Source: CAYVHB01 sp964450865
Lineage (GTDB): Bacteria > Bacillota > Clostridia > Saccharofermentanales > UBA5734
Assembly (NCBI GenBank): GCA_964450865.1
Contig: CAYVHB010000010.1
Span: 30,572-94,571, forward strand
DNA length: 64,000 nt
Direction of reading: 5' to 3'
Under the pieces are notes generated by a model, which was not told the DNA's origin, searched no databases, and saw only the letters and a program-made list of their open reading frames with translations. Of this stretch, positions 41,987 to 50,782 are shown in pieces; position 1 is the first letter of the stretch, and each line of letters begins with the position of its first letter. The position numbers and the translations under genes are program-made.

Positions 41987-42080
41987 GCATCCGGGCCCAT
42001 CCGGTTTACGTGCCTGGATAAAATCATATCATCTACATGCCTGCATACTGAAATGAAACATATCCTATCATCTGCCGACA

Positions 42081-42253
42081 GGGCCTGCGCCAGGCAGGCC
42101 CTGTCTGTCTTAATAGCCAGGAGAATACCGTGGCCGGGTCCGGCAAGCGCAAGGGCCTGCGCCAGGCAGGCCCTGTCTGTCTTAATAGCCAGGAGAATAC
42201 CGTGGCCGGGTCCGGCAAGCGCAAGGGCCTGCGCCAGGCAGGCCCTGTCTGTC
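42081..42253 (+). repeat. 72-bp tandem repeat after hppA
   Basis: Units start at 42081 and 42153, with a partial third at 42225. Each begins with the hairpin GGGCCTG-CGCCAGG-CAGGCCC; in the first copy flanking GACA/TGTC extends the stem to 11 bp. The two full units are practically identical. The repeat lies in the 399-bp gap between hppA and the reductase gene and may act as an mRNA end or stabiliser; there is no clear T-run. No gene is seen in the gap. Confidence 0.92.
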
Positions 42254-42385
42254 CTGACGGTTTGTGCCTTGCTGGCCCTGTCTGTCATTTTTGTCGCAGA
42301 TTCCCGTCAGCTTACTTGCATATTGTTTCAAATTCGGCAAAAATAGGTTTATTACAATTACAGTCAATCAAGAAGGAGAAGCATC

Positions 42386-43486
42386 ATGCGTGTTGACCCG
42401 TCGTTGGGCCTCAATTTCCTGTCAGCCGGTCCGGATACCGGCATCCCAGGCCTGGCTGGCAGCCTGTCCGGTTCGGATTCCGGCGGCTTGCCCGGATTAA
42501 GTTTCAATCTTTCTTCAAGCCTGTTTGTCGGCGAGAAGCATTTTAATCCCTTTGAAAATGACAAGATCTATGACGTGATTATCATTGGCGGCGGCCCGGC
42601 TGGCCTGACAGCGGCGGTCTATTGCTTGCGCAAGGGCCTTTCCACCGGTCTGGTCACCCGCCAGATTGGCGGACAGGTCGCTGAGACAGCCGGCATTGAG
42701 AATTACCTGGGCTACCGGTACATCAATGGGGTCGAGCTGGTCAACAAGTTCCACGATCAGGTGATGCAGTTTGACATCGACTTCGAATCGAACGCCAATG
42801 TCAAATCCATCGATGATGGCGAGATCAAGATTGTCCGCCTCGATGACGGCCGGATTTATCGCTCGCGGACGATTATCGTGGCATCCGGCAAGCTGGCCCG
42901 CAAGCTGAATGTCCCCGGCGAAAAAGAGCTGACCGGCCACGGGGTTGCCTATTGTGCGATCTGTGACGCGCCATTTTACGCGAATCAGCGGGTCGTGGTG
43001 GCCGGCGGCGGCAATGCCGGAGTCGGTGCGGCCCTTGACCTGGCGCGGATTGCAACGCACGTTACCATTATCCAGCGCCGTGACCGCCTGATTGCCGACC
43101 GGGTGCTGATTGACAAGCTGGCTCATTTCAAGAATATCGATGTCCTGCTTGAACACGCGGTTGTCGCGATCCAGGGCGATAAGCGGGTCAGCCAGGTCCT
43201 GGCCCGTCATCGTGTCACTGATGAGCTGCGCACAGTCGAGGCGGACGGGATCTTCGTCGAGGTCGGCTCGGTGCCGAACAGTGCCTTTGCTGCCGGCCTG
43301 CTGGCAATGAATGAAGCCCAGGAGGTTGAAGTCGACTGTTTCTGCCAGACGAGCCGGCCGGGCATCTTTGCCGCCGGGGATGTGACATCCGTGCCTTATA
43401 AGCAGATCATCGTGGCCTGTGGGGAAGGCGCCAAAGCCGCACTTTCCGCCGCCTCCTATCTGCTGAACAATCCGGCGCTATATTGA
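42386..43486 (+). CDS. Thioredoxin reductase-like FAD oxidoreductase
   Basis: 366 residues. From about residue 62 it is a standard TrxR/AhpF-C flavoprotein: FAD motif DVIIIGGGPAGLTAAVYC, active-site disulfide CAIC, NAD(P)-binding VVVAGGGNAGVGAALDLA, and C-terminal FAD motif GIFAAGDVTSVPYKQ. The first 60 residues are a Gly/Ser/Pro-rich extension not usual in TrxB. ATG 42386 is supported by AAGGAGAAG just upstream. Followed after 58 bp by a two-thioredoxin-fold protein that is its likely electron acceptor. Confidence 0.9.
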   Translation: MRVDPSLGLNFLSAGPDTGIPGLAGSLSGSDSGGLPGLSFNLSSSLFVGEKHFNPFENDKIYDVIIIGGGPAGLTAAVYCLRKGLSTGLVTRQIGGQVAETAGIENYLGYRYINGVELVNKFHDQVMQFDIDFESNANVKSIDDGEIKIVRLDDGRIYRSRTIIVASGKLARKLNVPGEKELTGHGVAYCAICDAPFYANQRVVVAGGGNAGVGAALDLARIATHVTIIQRRDRLIADRVLIDKLAHFKNIDVLLEHAVVAIQGDKRVSQVLARHRVTDELRTVEADGIFVEVGSVPNSAFAAGLLAMNEAQEVEVDCFCQTSRPGIFAAGDVTSVPYKQIIVACGEGAKAALSAASYLLNNPALY

Positions 43487-43544
43487 ACAACCATGATTGC
43501 AGATGCCATTTATGATTGCAGATGGCACAAACGAGGAGGTACCC

Positions 43545-44186
43545 ATGGCTCTTTTTGATGATTCAATCCGCAAACAGCTGACCGACGTGCTGGCCAACAT
43601 GAAATATGACACGACCCTTGTCTATGTTGGCCAGGAAATCGAATGCCAGACCTGCCAGAGCGCGCGGCAGTTCCTTGAGGAAATATCCTCGCTCAATGCG
43701 AAGCTGAAGCTGCAAAAATACAATCTGCAGCTGGACAAGGCCAGGGTGGCCGAGCTGGGTATCGATAAAGTGCCGGCTATTGCCTTGCTTGACCGCAACG
43801 GCCAGGACACGCGCATCCGCTTTTATGGCATTCCCGGCGGCTATGAGATCAATTCCTTCCTGTCCTCGATTCTCGAGGTGGCCACTGATCGCGAGCCGCT
43901 GCCGCCGGAATGGGCCGCGCGCGTAGCCCGCATCAGCAAGCCGGTGCACATCCAGGTCTTTGTCACCCTGACCTGTCCGCATTGTCCGGATGCTGTAATC
44001 ACGGCTCATCGCCTGGCCCTGGAAAACGCCAATATCCGGGCTGACATGATTGAAGCCAATACCTTTACACCAATGGCCATTCAATACAACGTCAGTGGTG
44101 TCCCGAAAATTGTCATCAATGAAAAGCATGAGCTGCTCGGCTCACGGCCATTGGGTGATTTCCTCGAGATCATCGAAAAACTTTAA
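43545..44186 (+). CDS. Protein disulfide oxidoreductase-like protein, two thioredoxin folds
   Basis: 213 residues with two thioredoxin-like domains, as in glutaredoxin-like PDO and the N-terminal part of AhpF. The first domain carries CQTC, the second TCPHCPD and the cis-proline segment VSGVPKIVINE. ATG 43545 is preceded by GAGGAGGT. It probably receives electrons from the upstream reductase and passes them to target disulfides or a peroxiredoxin (none adjacent). The pair resembles an AhpF split into two proteins. Confidence 0.88.
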   Translation: MALFDDSIRKQLTDVLANMKYDTTLVYVGQEIECQTCQSARQFLEEISSLNAKLKLQKYNLQLDKARVAELGIDKVPAIALLDRNGQDTRIRFYGIPGGYEINSFLSSILEVATDREPLPPEWAARVARISKPVHIQVFVTLTCPHCPDAVITAHRLALENANIRADMIEANTFTPMAIQYNVSGVPKIVINEKHELLGSRPLGDFLEIIEKL

Positions 44187-44423
44187 AATATATGTGATCT
44201 GGCAATCCCGGGCCCGCCGGCCCGGCCGGGCTGTCCGGGTCGACCTGGTTGGCCGGATCCTGTTATCCGGCTGGTCCGGTCGCTCCGGCCAGCTGTGGTC
44301 TGGCTGCGTTTTGTGACTGTCATTGCAGCCGGCCAGATTCCGTCCGGTATCATCTCGCCCGGTCGCTATCCGCATCCCGATTACCTGACGCCAGGCGAGA
44401 TGCCCAAAATCGTTTCTGAAGCA

Positions 44424-44453
44424 AGCCTGAATTTGTAGATTCAGGCTTTTTTT
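44424..44453 (+). terminator. Terminator after the reductase pair
   Basis: AGCCTGAAT (44424-44432), loop TTGTAG, ATTCAGGCT (44439-44447), then a T-run to 44453. The 237 bp between the stop and this hairpin is GC-rich with several GGCCGG/CCGGCC motifs and no gene. Confidence 0.9.
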
Positions 44454-44475
44454 ATATTATTAGCTGAAAAAGTAA

Positions 44476-44539
44476 TAGCAAAATTTGCAAGTTCGATAGC
44501 AAGAATAACATTTTGACATATCAGGAATTTGTCTATAAT
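44476..44539 (+). promoter_or_regulatory. Promoter with TAGCAA direct repeat, copy A
   Basis: TAGCAA at 44476-44481 and 44497-44502, exactly 21 bp apart, with TGCAAGT between. The -10 box TATAAT is at 44534-44539, 31 bp after the second half-site. There is no good -35 at the right distance (TTGACA at 44513 is only 15 bp from the -10), which fits activator dependence. It drives the PFK-HAD-gnd-LarA operon. Confidence 0.8.
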
Positions 44540-44639
44540 TTGTTCCATAAGCAAACAGACAAACGGCGCTGGTGCCGGCCCTGGCCAAGACCGCGGGCTG
44601 CAGGCACCGGTACCCGATTATCAGGCAGGAGGATCTGTC

Positions 44640-45926
44640 ATGTCCAGACCGCGTAATGTTGTTGTATCCCAGTCCGGTGGGCCGACACCCGTCATTAATA
44701 ATTCGCTGCGGGGTATTATTGATACCTGCAAGCAGTATCCCGAGATCTTTGGTACCGTTTATGGCGGCTATCATGGGGTTGAGGGCATTCTCAAGGAAGA
44801 GCTGCTTGACCTGAGCAGCCAGCCGGCTGAAGAGATTGCCCTGCTGCGGACCACACCGTCAGCCGGATCGATCGGCACCTGCCGCTATAAGCTGCGCAGC
44901 AGCCAGCAGGAGGATTTTGACCGTGTCATCGATGTGCTGCGGGCCCACGACATCGGCTACCTGTTTTATATCGGCGGCAACGATTCGATGGATACAGCCA
45001 ACAAGATCAGCCAGATGGCTTCCCAGCGCGGACTCGACCTCGTGGCAGCCGGCGTTCCCAAGACCATTGACAATGACGTGGGGGATACGGAGTTCCAGCT
45101 GATCGACCATACACCCGGTTACGGCAGCGTAGCCCGCTACTGGGCCTCCTACATCCAGAGTGCCAATGAAGAGAACAGCGGCTCGGCGACCGCCGACCCG
45201 ATCCTGGTCATGCAGGCTATGGGTCGCAAGATTGGCTATATCCCGGCCGCCGCCCGCCTCGCTGACCCGGACCGCGAGATGCCGCTGCTGATTTTCATGT
45301 CCGAGTCCAACTTGTCGCTCGACGAACTGACCGAGCGGGTGGCCAGCCAGGTTAGCCGCAGTGGCCGGGCGATGGTTGTCGTCAGCGAAGGCCTCAATGT
45401 GGGTGACCTCGGCGAGAGCCGCGATTCTTTCGGCCATGCCCAGTTCAGCGCCAGCCAGATCACGGTAGCCCAGGCGGTGGTCAACCACCTGAACCGGGTT
45501 GGCCTGAAGGCTCGCGGCCAGGTTTCCGGCACCGACCAGCGGGTCAGCATTTCCTTCGCTTCGCCGGTCGACCTTGACGAAGCTTACAAGCTTGGCCAGA
45601 AAGCTGTGCAGATCGTGATCGAAGACGGCAACGGCTTCATGTCGACCCTGACCCGCTGTCCCGGTAACGCCTACAATGTCTCATATGGCAAAGTCCCGCT
45701 GTCCCTGGTCGCCAATTCGGAACGGACCTTCCCGGAAGCCTGGCTGAGCAAAGACCGGACCGACGTGACCGATGACTTCATCCGCTATGCCCGGCCCCTG
45801 ATCGGTGATGACTGGGTCAGTGTCCCGATGGTCAATGGCCTGATGCGCTACGCCCGCCTGCAGCCCAATTTCGCCACCAAGGTCCTGCCACCTTACGAGC
45901 TGCAGGGAAACCGCAAGAATAAATAA
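44640..45926 (+). CDS. Pyrophosphate-dependent 6-phosphofructokinase type
   Basis: 428 residues. Interconverts fructose 6-phosphate and fructose 1,6-bisphosphate. Two diagnostic positions point to PPi rather than ATP as phosphate donor: GGNDS at 112-116 (Asp where ATP enzymes have Gly) and PKTIDND at 140-146 (Lys where ATP enzymes have Gly). QSGGPTPVINNSL opens the protein. ATG 44640 lies 7 bases after AGGAGG (44627-44632). First gene of the operon from promoter copy A. The reaction would be reversible, so it may act in either direction. Confidence 0.88.
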   Translation: MSRPRNVVVSQSGGPTPVINNSLRGIIDTCKQYPEIFGTVYGGYHGVEGILKEELLDLSSQPAEEIALLRTTPSAGSIGTCRYKLRSSQQEDFDRVIDVLRAHDIGYLFYIGGNDSMDTANKISQMASQRGLDLVAAGVPKTIDNDVGDTEFQLIDHTPGYGSVARYWASYIQSANEENSGSATADPILVMQAMGRKIGYIPAAARLADPDREMPLLIFMSESNLSLDELTERVASQVSRSGRAMVVVSEGLNVGDLGESRDSFGHAQFSASQITVAQAVVNHLNRVGLKARGQVSGTDQRVSISFASPVDLDEAYKLGQKAVQIVIEDGNGFMSTLTRCPGNAYNVSYGKVPLSLVANSERTFPEAWLSKDRTDVTDDFIRYARPLIGDDWVSVPMVNGLMRYARLQPNFATKVLPPYELQGNRKNK

Positions 45927-46070
45927 GTGATTAATAACCGGCATAACCGGCAAACTGAAACAAACCAGCAACCGAAATAAAAGCTGACTGCCAAACAAAC
46001 GAACATCACAAGCGAAACACGAAACAAAAACCACAAGCTAAACAAGAAAGAGAAAACAGGAGGAGAACCC

Positions 46071-46958
46071 ATGAGCAACCCTGCCCAGGCCCTGATTGAC
46101 CTTGAGAAAAAACACGACTACATGATCTGCATTGACTCCGACGGTTGCGCCTTTGACGCCATGGAAATCAAGCAAAAGGAATGCTTTGCCCCCAATTTCA
46201 TCAATTACTACAATCTGCAGGCCGTTTCCAAATACGCCCGCGACTGCTGGGAATTCGTCAATCTTTACTCGGTCGACCGTGGCTGCAACCGTTTCCTGGC
46301 GATCATCAAGTCGCTCAAGCTCCTGGCCGAGCATCCGGCTGTCATTTCCCGTGGCTTCAAGGTCCCTGATACCACCGGTCTCGAGGAATGGGTCAAGTCC
46401 GAGTCCCGCCTGGGCAATCCGGCCCTGCAGGAAGCCATCGACCGCACAGGCGATCCAGCCCTCAAGCAGGCCATGGCCTACTCGGTCAATGCCAATATCG
46501 CCGTTGAGCAGATCGTCCGGGGCGTGCCGCCGTTCCCCTATGTCCGGGAATGCCTGGCCATGGGTGCCGCCGCCGCCGAGATGGTCGTCGTGTCCGCGAC
46601 CCCTTACGAAGCACTTGAGCGCGAATGGGGCGAACACGGCCTGGCTCCTTATATGACCGTCATTGCCGGCCAGGAAGTTGGCACCAAGAAAGACCAGATC
46701 CGCGTTGCCGCCGGCGATCGCTATGACAAGGAAAAGGTCATCATGATCGGCGATGCCATGGGCGATCTCGAAGCGGCCAAGGCCAATGGCGTGCTCTACT
46801 ACCCGATCAATCCCGGCGCCGAAGAAGCTTCCTGGAAGCGCTTCCGCGATGAGGCTTTCAATAAATTCATGGACGGCACCTTCGCTGGCGCTTACCAGGA
46901 AGCCCTGATTGCCGAATTCAAGACTTATCTGCCCACTACACCGCCGTGGGTGCAATGA
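46071..46958 (+). CDS. HAD-superfamily hydrolase
   Basis: 295 residues. Motif I CIDSDGCAFD (nucleophile Asp plus Asp two residues on), motif II VVSATP, motif III lysine in GTKKDQ, motif IV IGDAMGDLEAA: all four HAD elements are present, so it is probably an active phosphatase. The cap between motifs I and II is large and helical. Substrate not identifiable. It sits between PPi-type PFK and 6-phosphogluconate dehydrogenase, suggesting a sugar- or sugar-acid phosphate. RBS AGGAGGAG. Confidence 0.85.
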   Translation: MSNPAQALIDLEKKHDYMICIDSDGCAFDAMEIKQKECFAPNFINYYNLQAVSKYARDCWEFVNLYSVDRGCNRFLAIIKSLKLLAEHPAVISRGFKVPDTTGLEEWVKSESRLGNPALQEAIDRTGDPALKQAMAYSVNANIAVEQIVRGVPPFPYVRECLAMGAAAAEMVVVSATPYEALEREWGEHGLAPYMTVIAGQEVGTKKDQIRVAAGDRYDKEKVIMIGDAMGDLEAAKANGVLYYPINPGAEEASWKRFRDEAFNKFMDGTFAGAYQEALIAEFKTYLPTTPPWVQ

Positions 46959-46992
46959 TATAATATTGATAAAGGTCCCTGGGACATCAGCA

Positions 46993-47068
46993 GCTGTTGC
47001 CAGGCACTACAGGCTGGAAAAGGCCGGTGCCTGGCAAACGGTTATCAACGGTGATGCCTGGCAACAGC
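46993..47068 (+). promoter_or_regulatory. Competing hairpins before gnd
   Basis: In the 138-bp gap before gnd, GCTGTTGCCAGGCA (46993-47006) is a perfect complement of 47055-47068. Part of the same arm, TTGCCAGGCAC (46997-47007), is a perfect complement of GTGCCTGGCAA (47027-47037). Only one pairing can form at a time. The downstream arm ends 15 bases before the gnd ribosome binding site. No T-run follows either stem. Confidence 0.5.
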
Positions 47069-47096
47069 CAGCATCTGAATCGAGGAGGACACAGAC

Positions 47097-48500
47097 ATGA
47101 CCAAGCAAAATATCGGGATGATCGGCCTGGGCGTGATGGGCAAGAACCTGGCGCTCAACATTGAAAGCCGCGGCTTTACCGTAGCCGTATATGATCCGTG
47201 GACGGACCGGGTTGACGAATTCGTCAATTCCCTTTCCGGCGAAAAAATCACCGGCACCAAATCCATCGCTGATTTCACCGCTTCCCTGGAAGTGCCGCGC
47301 CGGATCATGATGATGATCAAGGATGGCAAGCCGGTTGACGATATGATCGAACAGCTCAAGCCTTATCTCGATCAGGGCGATATCCTGATCGATGGCGGCA
47401 ATTCCTTCTTTGTCGACACGATCCGCCGTAACAAGGCCCTCGAGGCTGAAGGCTTCCGTTTCATCGGTTCCGGTGTCTCCGGCGGTGAGGAAGGCGCCCG
47501 CAACGGCCCGGCCCTGATGCCCGGCGGCCAGCCCGAGGCTTACGAGCTGATCGCGCCGATCTTCAATGCCATTTCGGCCAAGGTCAATGGCGACCCCTGC
47601 AGCACCTACATCGGCAGCAATGGCGCCGGCCACTATGTCAAGATGGTTCATAACGGCATCGAATATGGCGATATGCAGCTGATCACCGAAGCCTATTTCC
47701 TGCTCAAGCATGTGCTGGGCCTGACCGCGCCCGAAATGCACGAAGTGTTTGCCGACTGGAACAAGGGCGAACTCGACAGCTATCTGATCGAGATTACCGC
47801 CGACATTTTCACCAAATATGATGAAGAGACTGGCAAGCCGATGGTTGACGTTATCAAGGACGCCGCCGGCCAGAAGGGTACCGGCAAGTGGACCAGCCAG
47901 AGCGCGCTCGACCTGGGCGTGGCTGCCCCGACGATTGCCGAAGCCGTCTTTGCCCGCTGCATGTCGGCGCTCAAGCCGGAGCGCGTTGCCGCCAGCAAGC
48001 TGCTGCAAGGTCCGCAGGCTGATTTCACCGGTGACAAGGCCGCTTTCATCGAAGCCATCCGCCGGGCCCTCTACGCCAGCAAGATCTGCTCCTACGCCCA
48101 GGGCTTCTCGCTGATGAAAGCCGCTTCCGTCGAATACGGCTGGGACCTGGCTTATGGCAACATCGCCATGATCTTCCGCGGCGGCTGTATCATCCGCGCC
48201 CAGTTCCTGCAGCAGATCAAGAATGCCTTCGACGCCGAGCCGGATCTGGCCAATCTGATGCTGGCTCCTTATTTCAAGAATGTTCTCGAAGGCTATCAGG
48301 ATGCCTGGCGTGAAGTGGTTGCCACGGCTGTCCGCCTTGGTGTCCCGGTTCCGGCCTTCGCCAGCGCCCTGTCCTACTTTGACAGCTACCGGACCGAGAC
48401 CTTGCCGGCCAACCTGCTCCAGGCCCAGCGCGACTACTTCGGCGCCCATACCTTCAAGCGTCTCGACAAGGAAGGCACATTCCACTACCAGTGGTTCTGA
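47097..48500 (+). CDS. gnd: 6-phosphogluconate dehydrogenase, decarboxylating
   Basis: Oxidises 6-phosphogluconate to ribulose 5-phosphate and CO2, making NADPH. 467 residues, standard length. N-terminal Rossmann motif IGLGVMGKNLALNIESRG, substrate-binding IDGGNSFFVDT, GSGVSGGEEGARNGPALMPGG (described by its conserved GVSGGEEGA core), and KMVHNGIEYGDMQLI with the catalytic Lys. RBS GAGGAGG before ATG 47097. Third gene of the operon under promoter copy A. Confidence 0.97.
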   Translation: MTKQNIGMIGLGVMGKNLALNIESRGFTVAVYDPWTDRVDEFVNSLSGEKITGTKSIADFTASLEVPRRIMMMIKDGKPVDDMIEQLKPYLDQGDILIDGGNSFFVDTIRRNKALEAEGFRFIGSGVSGGEEGARNGPALMPGGQPEAYELIAPIFNAISAKVNGDPCSTYIGSNGAGHYVKMVHNGIEYGDMQLITEAYFLLKHVLGLTAPEMHEVFADWNKGELDSYLIEITADIFTKYDEETGKPMVDVIKDAAGQKGTGKWTSQSALDLGVAAPTIAEAVFARCMSALKPERVAASKLLQGPQADFTGDKAAFIEAIRRALYASKICSYAQGFSLMKAASVEYGWDLAYGNIAMIFRGGCIIRAQFLQQIKNAFDAEPDLANLMLAPYFKNVLEGYQDAWREVVATAVRLGVPVPAFASALSYFDSYRTETLPANLLQAQRDYFGAHTFKRLDKEGTFHYQWF

Positions 48501-48654
48501 TCCCAGTGGTTCTGATCCGGTCCGGCCATTGAACCACAGGCGTGACCTGATGCTGCCAGTTTACGGGATCATCAGGCCGCCGCGGTCCTGGCCCGGCCCT
48601 GGCGCCGCGTTGTATTTAACCATCTGAATCCAGTAATTGCGGGAGGTAACCCCC

Positions 48655-49929
48655 ATGCTTAATATTTCCGTTCAAGCTACCGATAAAGTCATTCCCGACA
48701 GCCAGTTGCTTGACGTCCTGAAAAAATCCATTGAAAACCGGACCCTGCGCCGGATCCTGCTCCTGCCGCCCGACATGACGCGCCTGCATTCCTACGCCGG
48801 CAAGATCACGGCCATGTACTACCAGCTCCTGAAGGATACCTGCCGTGTGGATATCATGCCGGCCCTGGGGACCCATGACGCCATGACCGAAGAGGAGTGC
48901 GTGGAGTTTTTCGGCCCGGAGATCCCTTATTCGGCTTTCCTGCCGCATCGCTGGAAGACTGACATTGTCAAGATCGGCGAGGTCCCGGCTGATTTTGTCC
49001 GCGAAGTATCCGATGGCCTGATTGATTACGCGATCGACGTCGAGGTCAACGAGCGGTTGCTGGACAAGTCCTACGACCTGATCATCTCCATCGGCCAGGT
49101 CGTGCCGCACGAGGTCGTCGGCATGGCCAACTACAGCAAGAATATCTGCGTCGGCTGTGGCGGCAAGACCCTGATCAACCGCTCGCACTTCCTCGGCGCT
49201 GTCTATGGCATGGAGAAGCTGATGGGCCGCGACCATTCGCCGGTCCGCCAGGTGTTTGACTACATTGAGGAGCATTACCTCAGTCGCCTGCCGATCATGT
49301 ATGTGCTGACTGTTACGACCGCCGAAGGCCAGCAGGTCAATCTCGAAGGTCTGTTTGTCGGCCGCAGCCGGGCCCTGTTTGAGCGCGCGGTTGCCCTCAG
49401 CCAGCAGCGCAACCTGATCTTCCTTGACAAGGCCCCGCACAAGGTGGTCGTTTACCTCGATGAGCGCGAATTCAAGAGCACCTGGCTGGGCAACAAGGCT
49501 GTTTACCGGACCCGGATGGCCATCGCTGATGGCGGCGAGCTGATCATTCTCGCTCCCGGTGTGCGCAAGTTCGGCGAAGATGAGGGCATTGACGTCCTGC
49601 TGCGCAAGTATGGTTATCGGGGGCGTGATGCCGTCCTGGCTGCCTACAAAGCCAATGCTGACCTGCAGGAGAATCTCTCGGCAGCTGCTCACCTGATCCA
49701 TGGCTCGTCTGACGGCCGGTTCAAGATCACCTATGCTGTCGAAAAGCTGACCCGCGAGGAAGTCGAAGGGGTAGGATTCGAGTACATGGCCCTGGCTGAT
49801 GCACTGGCCCTGTACGATCCCGCCCGGCTCAAGGATGGTTTCAATACACTGGCCAATGGTGAAGAAATTTTCTTTATCAGCAACCCGGCGATCGGGCTGT
49901 GGGCTGACCGCAAGAAGTTCGACGCCTGA
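48655..49929 (+). CDS. LarA-like protein (DUF2088, lactate racemase domain family)
   Basis: 424 residues. Related to the nickel-pincer lactate racemase LarA: LLPPDMTRLHSYAGKI, PALGTHDAMTEEE (conserved His), and GCGGKTLINRSHFLG, where the Lys lies near the position to which the cofactor is attached in LarA. It may be a racemase or epimerase of a hydroxy acid or sugar acid rather than of lactate. No larB, larC or larE cofactor genes are in the window. ATG 48655 lies 7 bases after GGGAGGT. Last gene of the operon, followed by a terminator. Confidence 0.82.
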   Translation: MLNISVQATDKVIPDSQLLDVLKKSIENRTLRRILLLPPDMTRLHSYAGKITAMYYQLLKDTCRVDIMPALGTHDAMTEEECVEFFGPEIPYSAFLPHRWKTDIVKIGEVPADFVREVSDGLIDYAIDVEVNERLLDKSYDLIISIGQVVPHEVVGMANYSKNICVGCGGKTLINRSHFLGAVYGMEKLMGRDHSPVRQVFDYIEEHYLSRLPIMYVLTVTTAEGQQVNLEGLFVGRSRALFERAVALSQQRNLIFLDKAPHKVVVYLDEREFKSTWLGNKAVYRTRMAIADGGELIILAPGVRKFGEDEGIDVLLRKYGYRGRDAVLAAYKANADLQENLSAAAHLIHGSSDGRFKITYAVEKLTREEVEGVGFEYMALADALALYDPARLKDGFNTLANGEEIFFISNPAIGLWADRKKFDA

Positions 49930-50100
49930 GTGAGCAAGACCCCTGATCCGTCACCCGGCCAGGGGCAGCCCGGCTAACCGGCTGCGCCGCCGGATCCATG
50001 ACTGTACCGCCGGATAGATGGCTGCACAGCACCGGTTAGATAGCTGCACAGCCGGATCAATGACTGGATCACCACAAATCCGACCGATCGATACCCCCGG

Positions 50101-50138
50101 AGCCCTGCCGGTATCTCCTGACTGGCAGGGCTTTTTTT
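50101..50138 (+). terminator. Terminator of the PFK-HAD-gnd-LarA operon
   Basis: AGCCCTGCC (50101-50109) pairs with GGCAGGGCT (50124-50132), followed by seven Ts to 50138. Confidence 0.93.
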
Positions 50139-50170
50139 ACGCTTTGAACAAAATAACAGACCGAAATTAA

Positions 50171-50235
50171 TAGCAATATATGCAAGTTTGGTAGCAACAA
50201 ATAGTCTATAGAAACGGAATGTCTATGTATATAAT
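50171..50235 (+). promoter_or_regulatory. Promoter with TAGCAA direct repeat, copy B
   Basis: TAGCAA at 50171-50176 and 50192-50197 (21 bp apart) with TGCAAGT between; TATAAT at 50230-50235, 32 bp after the second half-site. No -35 box. Faces the ABC permease genes, whose first start codon is about 540 bp downstream. Confidence 0.78.
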
Positions 50236-50241
50236 TAAGAC

Positions 50242-50782
50242 AACTGAAGCCCGCTGGGATCCGGAAAAATACACGAATCTGCCCAAGCCCCTGCCAGTTG
50301 CCCGTACACCGGACCGAAACACCCGGCGGCCTGGAGCAGCCTGGGCGCCGGTACACCGGAACAGCATCCCGGGACTGACAGTCGGGAACTGTCGGAAAAC
50401 AAGCGCAAAACTGTCCGGTTCCTGATCCGGAGACCATCCGGCCAAGATCCGGCGACAATCCAGCGACTGTGCAGCCCCTGTCCAGAAACGGTTCCGCAAA
50501 TGTCCTGCAAATGTCCCGCAACAGGCCCTGAATCCTTCGTTCTTTTCAACCGCTCAAGCTGTAGTCTCCCACTCCGGACCTGACGATATGATCAGCCTCA
50601 CCCGCTGTAAACCGGTCGCAGGTTCTACCAGCTGATGCCGTTCTTGCCGTGCCCCAGTCGATGGCCCGAGACTGACCGCAAGCGGAAAAATCTGGTATTG
50701 TCTGTTTTATGCTTCATTTATTTTGCCCCCCGATTCGGTCTGCACTCATCCAAGACACACAAGCAAAAGGAGGACTTACAGA
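50242..50782 (+). other. Long untranslated leader before the ABC permeases
   Basis: About 540 bases between promoter copy B and the first permease gene, with no convincing gene. Short open frames on both strands lack binding sites. The region is GC-rich with many CCGG-containing small inverted motifs. A second promoter near 50690-50720 is possible (TTGTCT, then an A/T-rich stretch). No known riboswitch is recognised. Confidence 0.45.

Noticed and set aside
50219..50425. Short open frame after promoter copy B, starting at about 50219
   Set aside because: It starts at or before the -10 box and has no binding site, so it cannot be expressed from that promoter.
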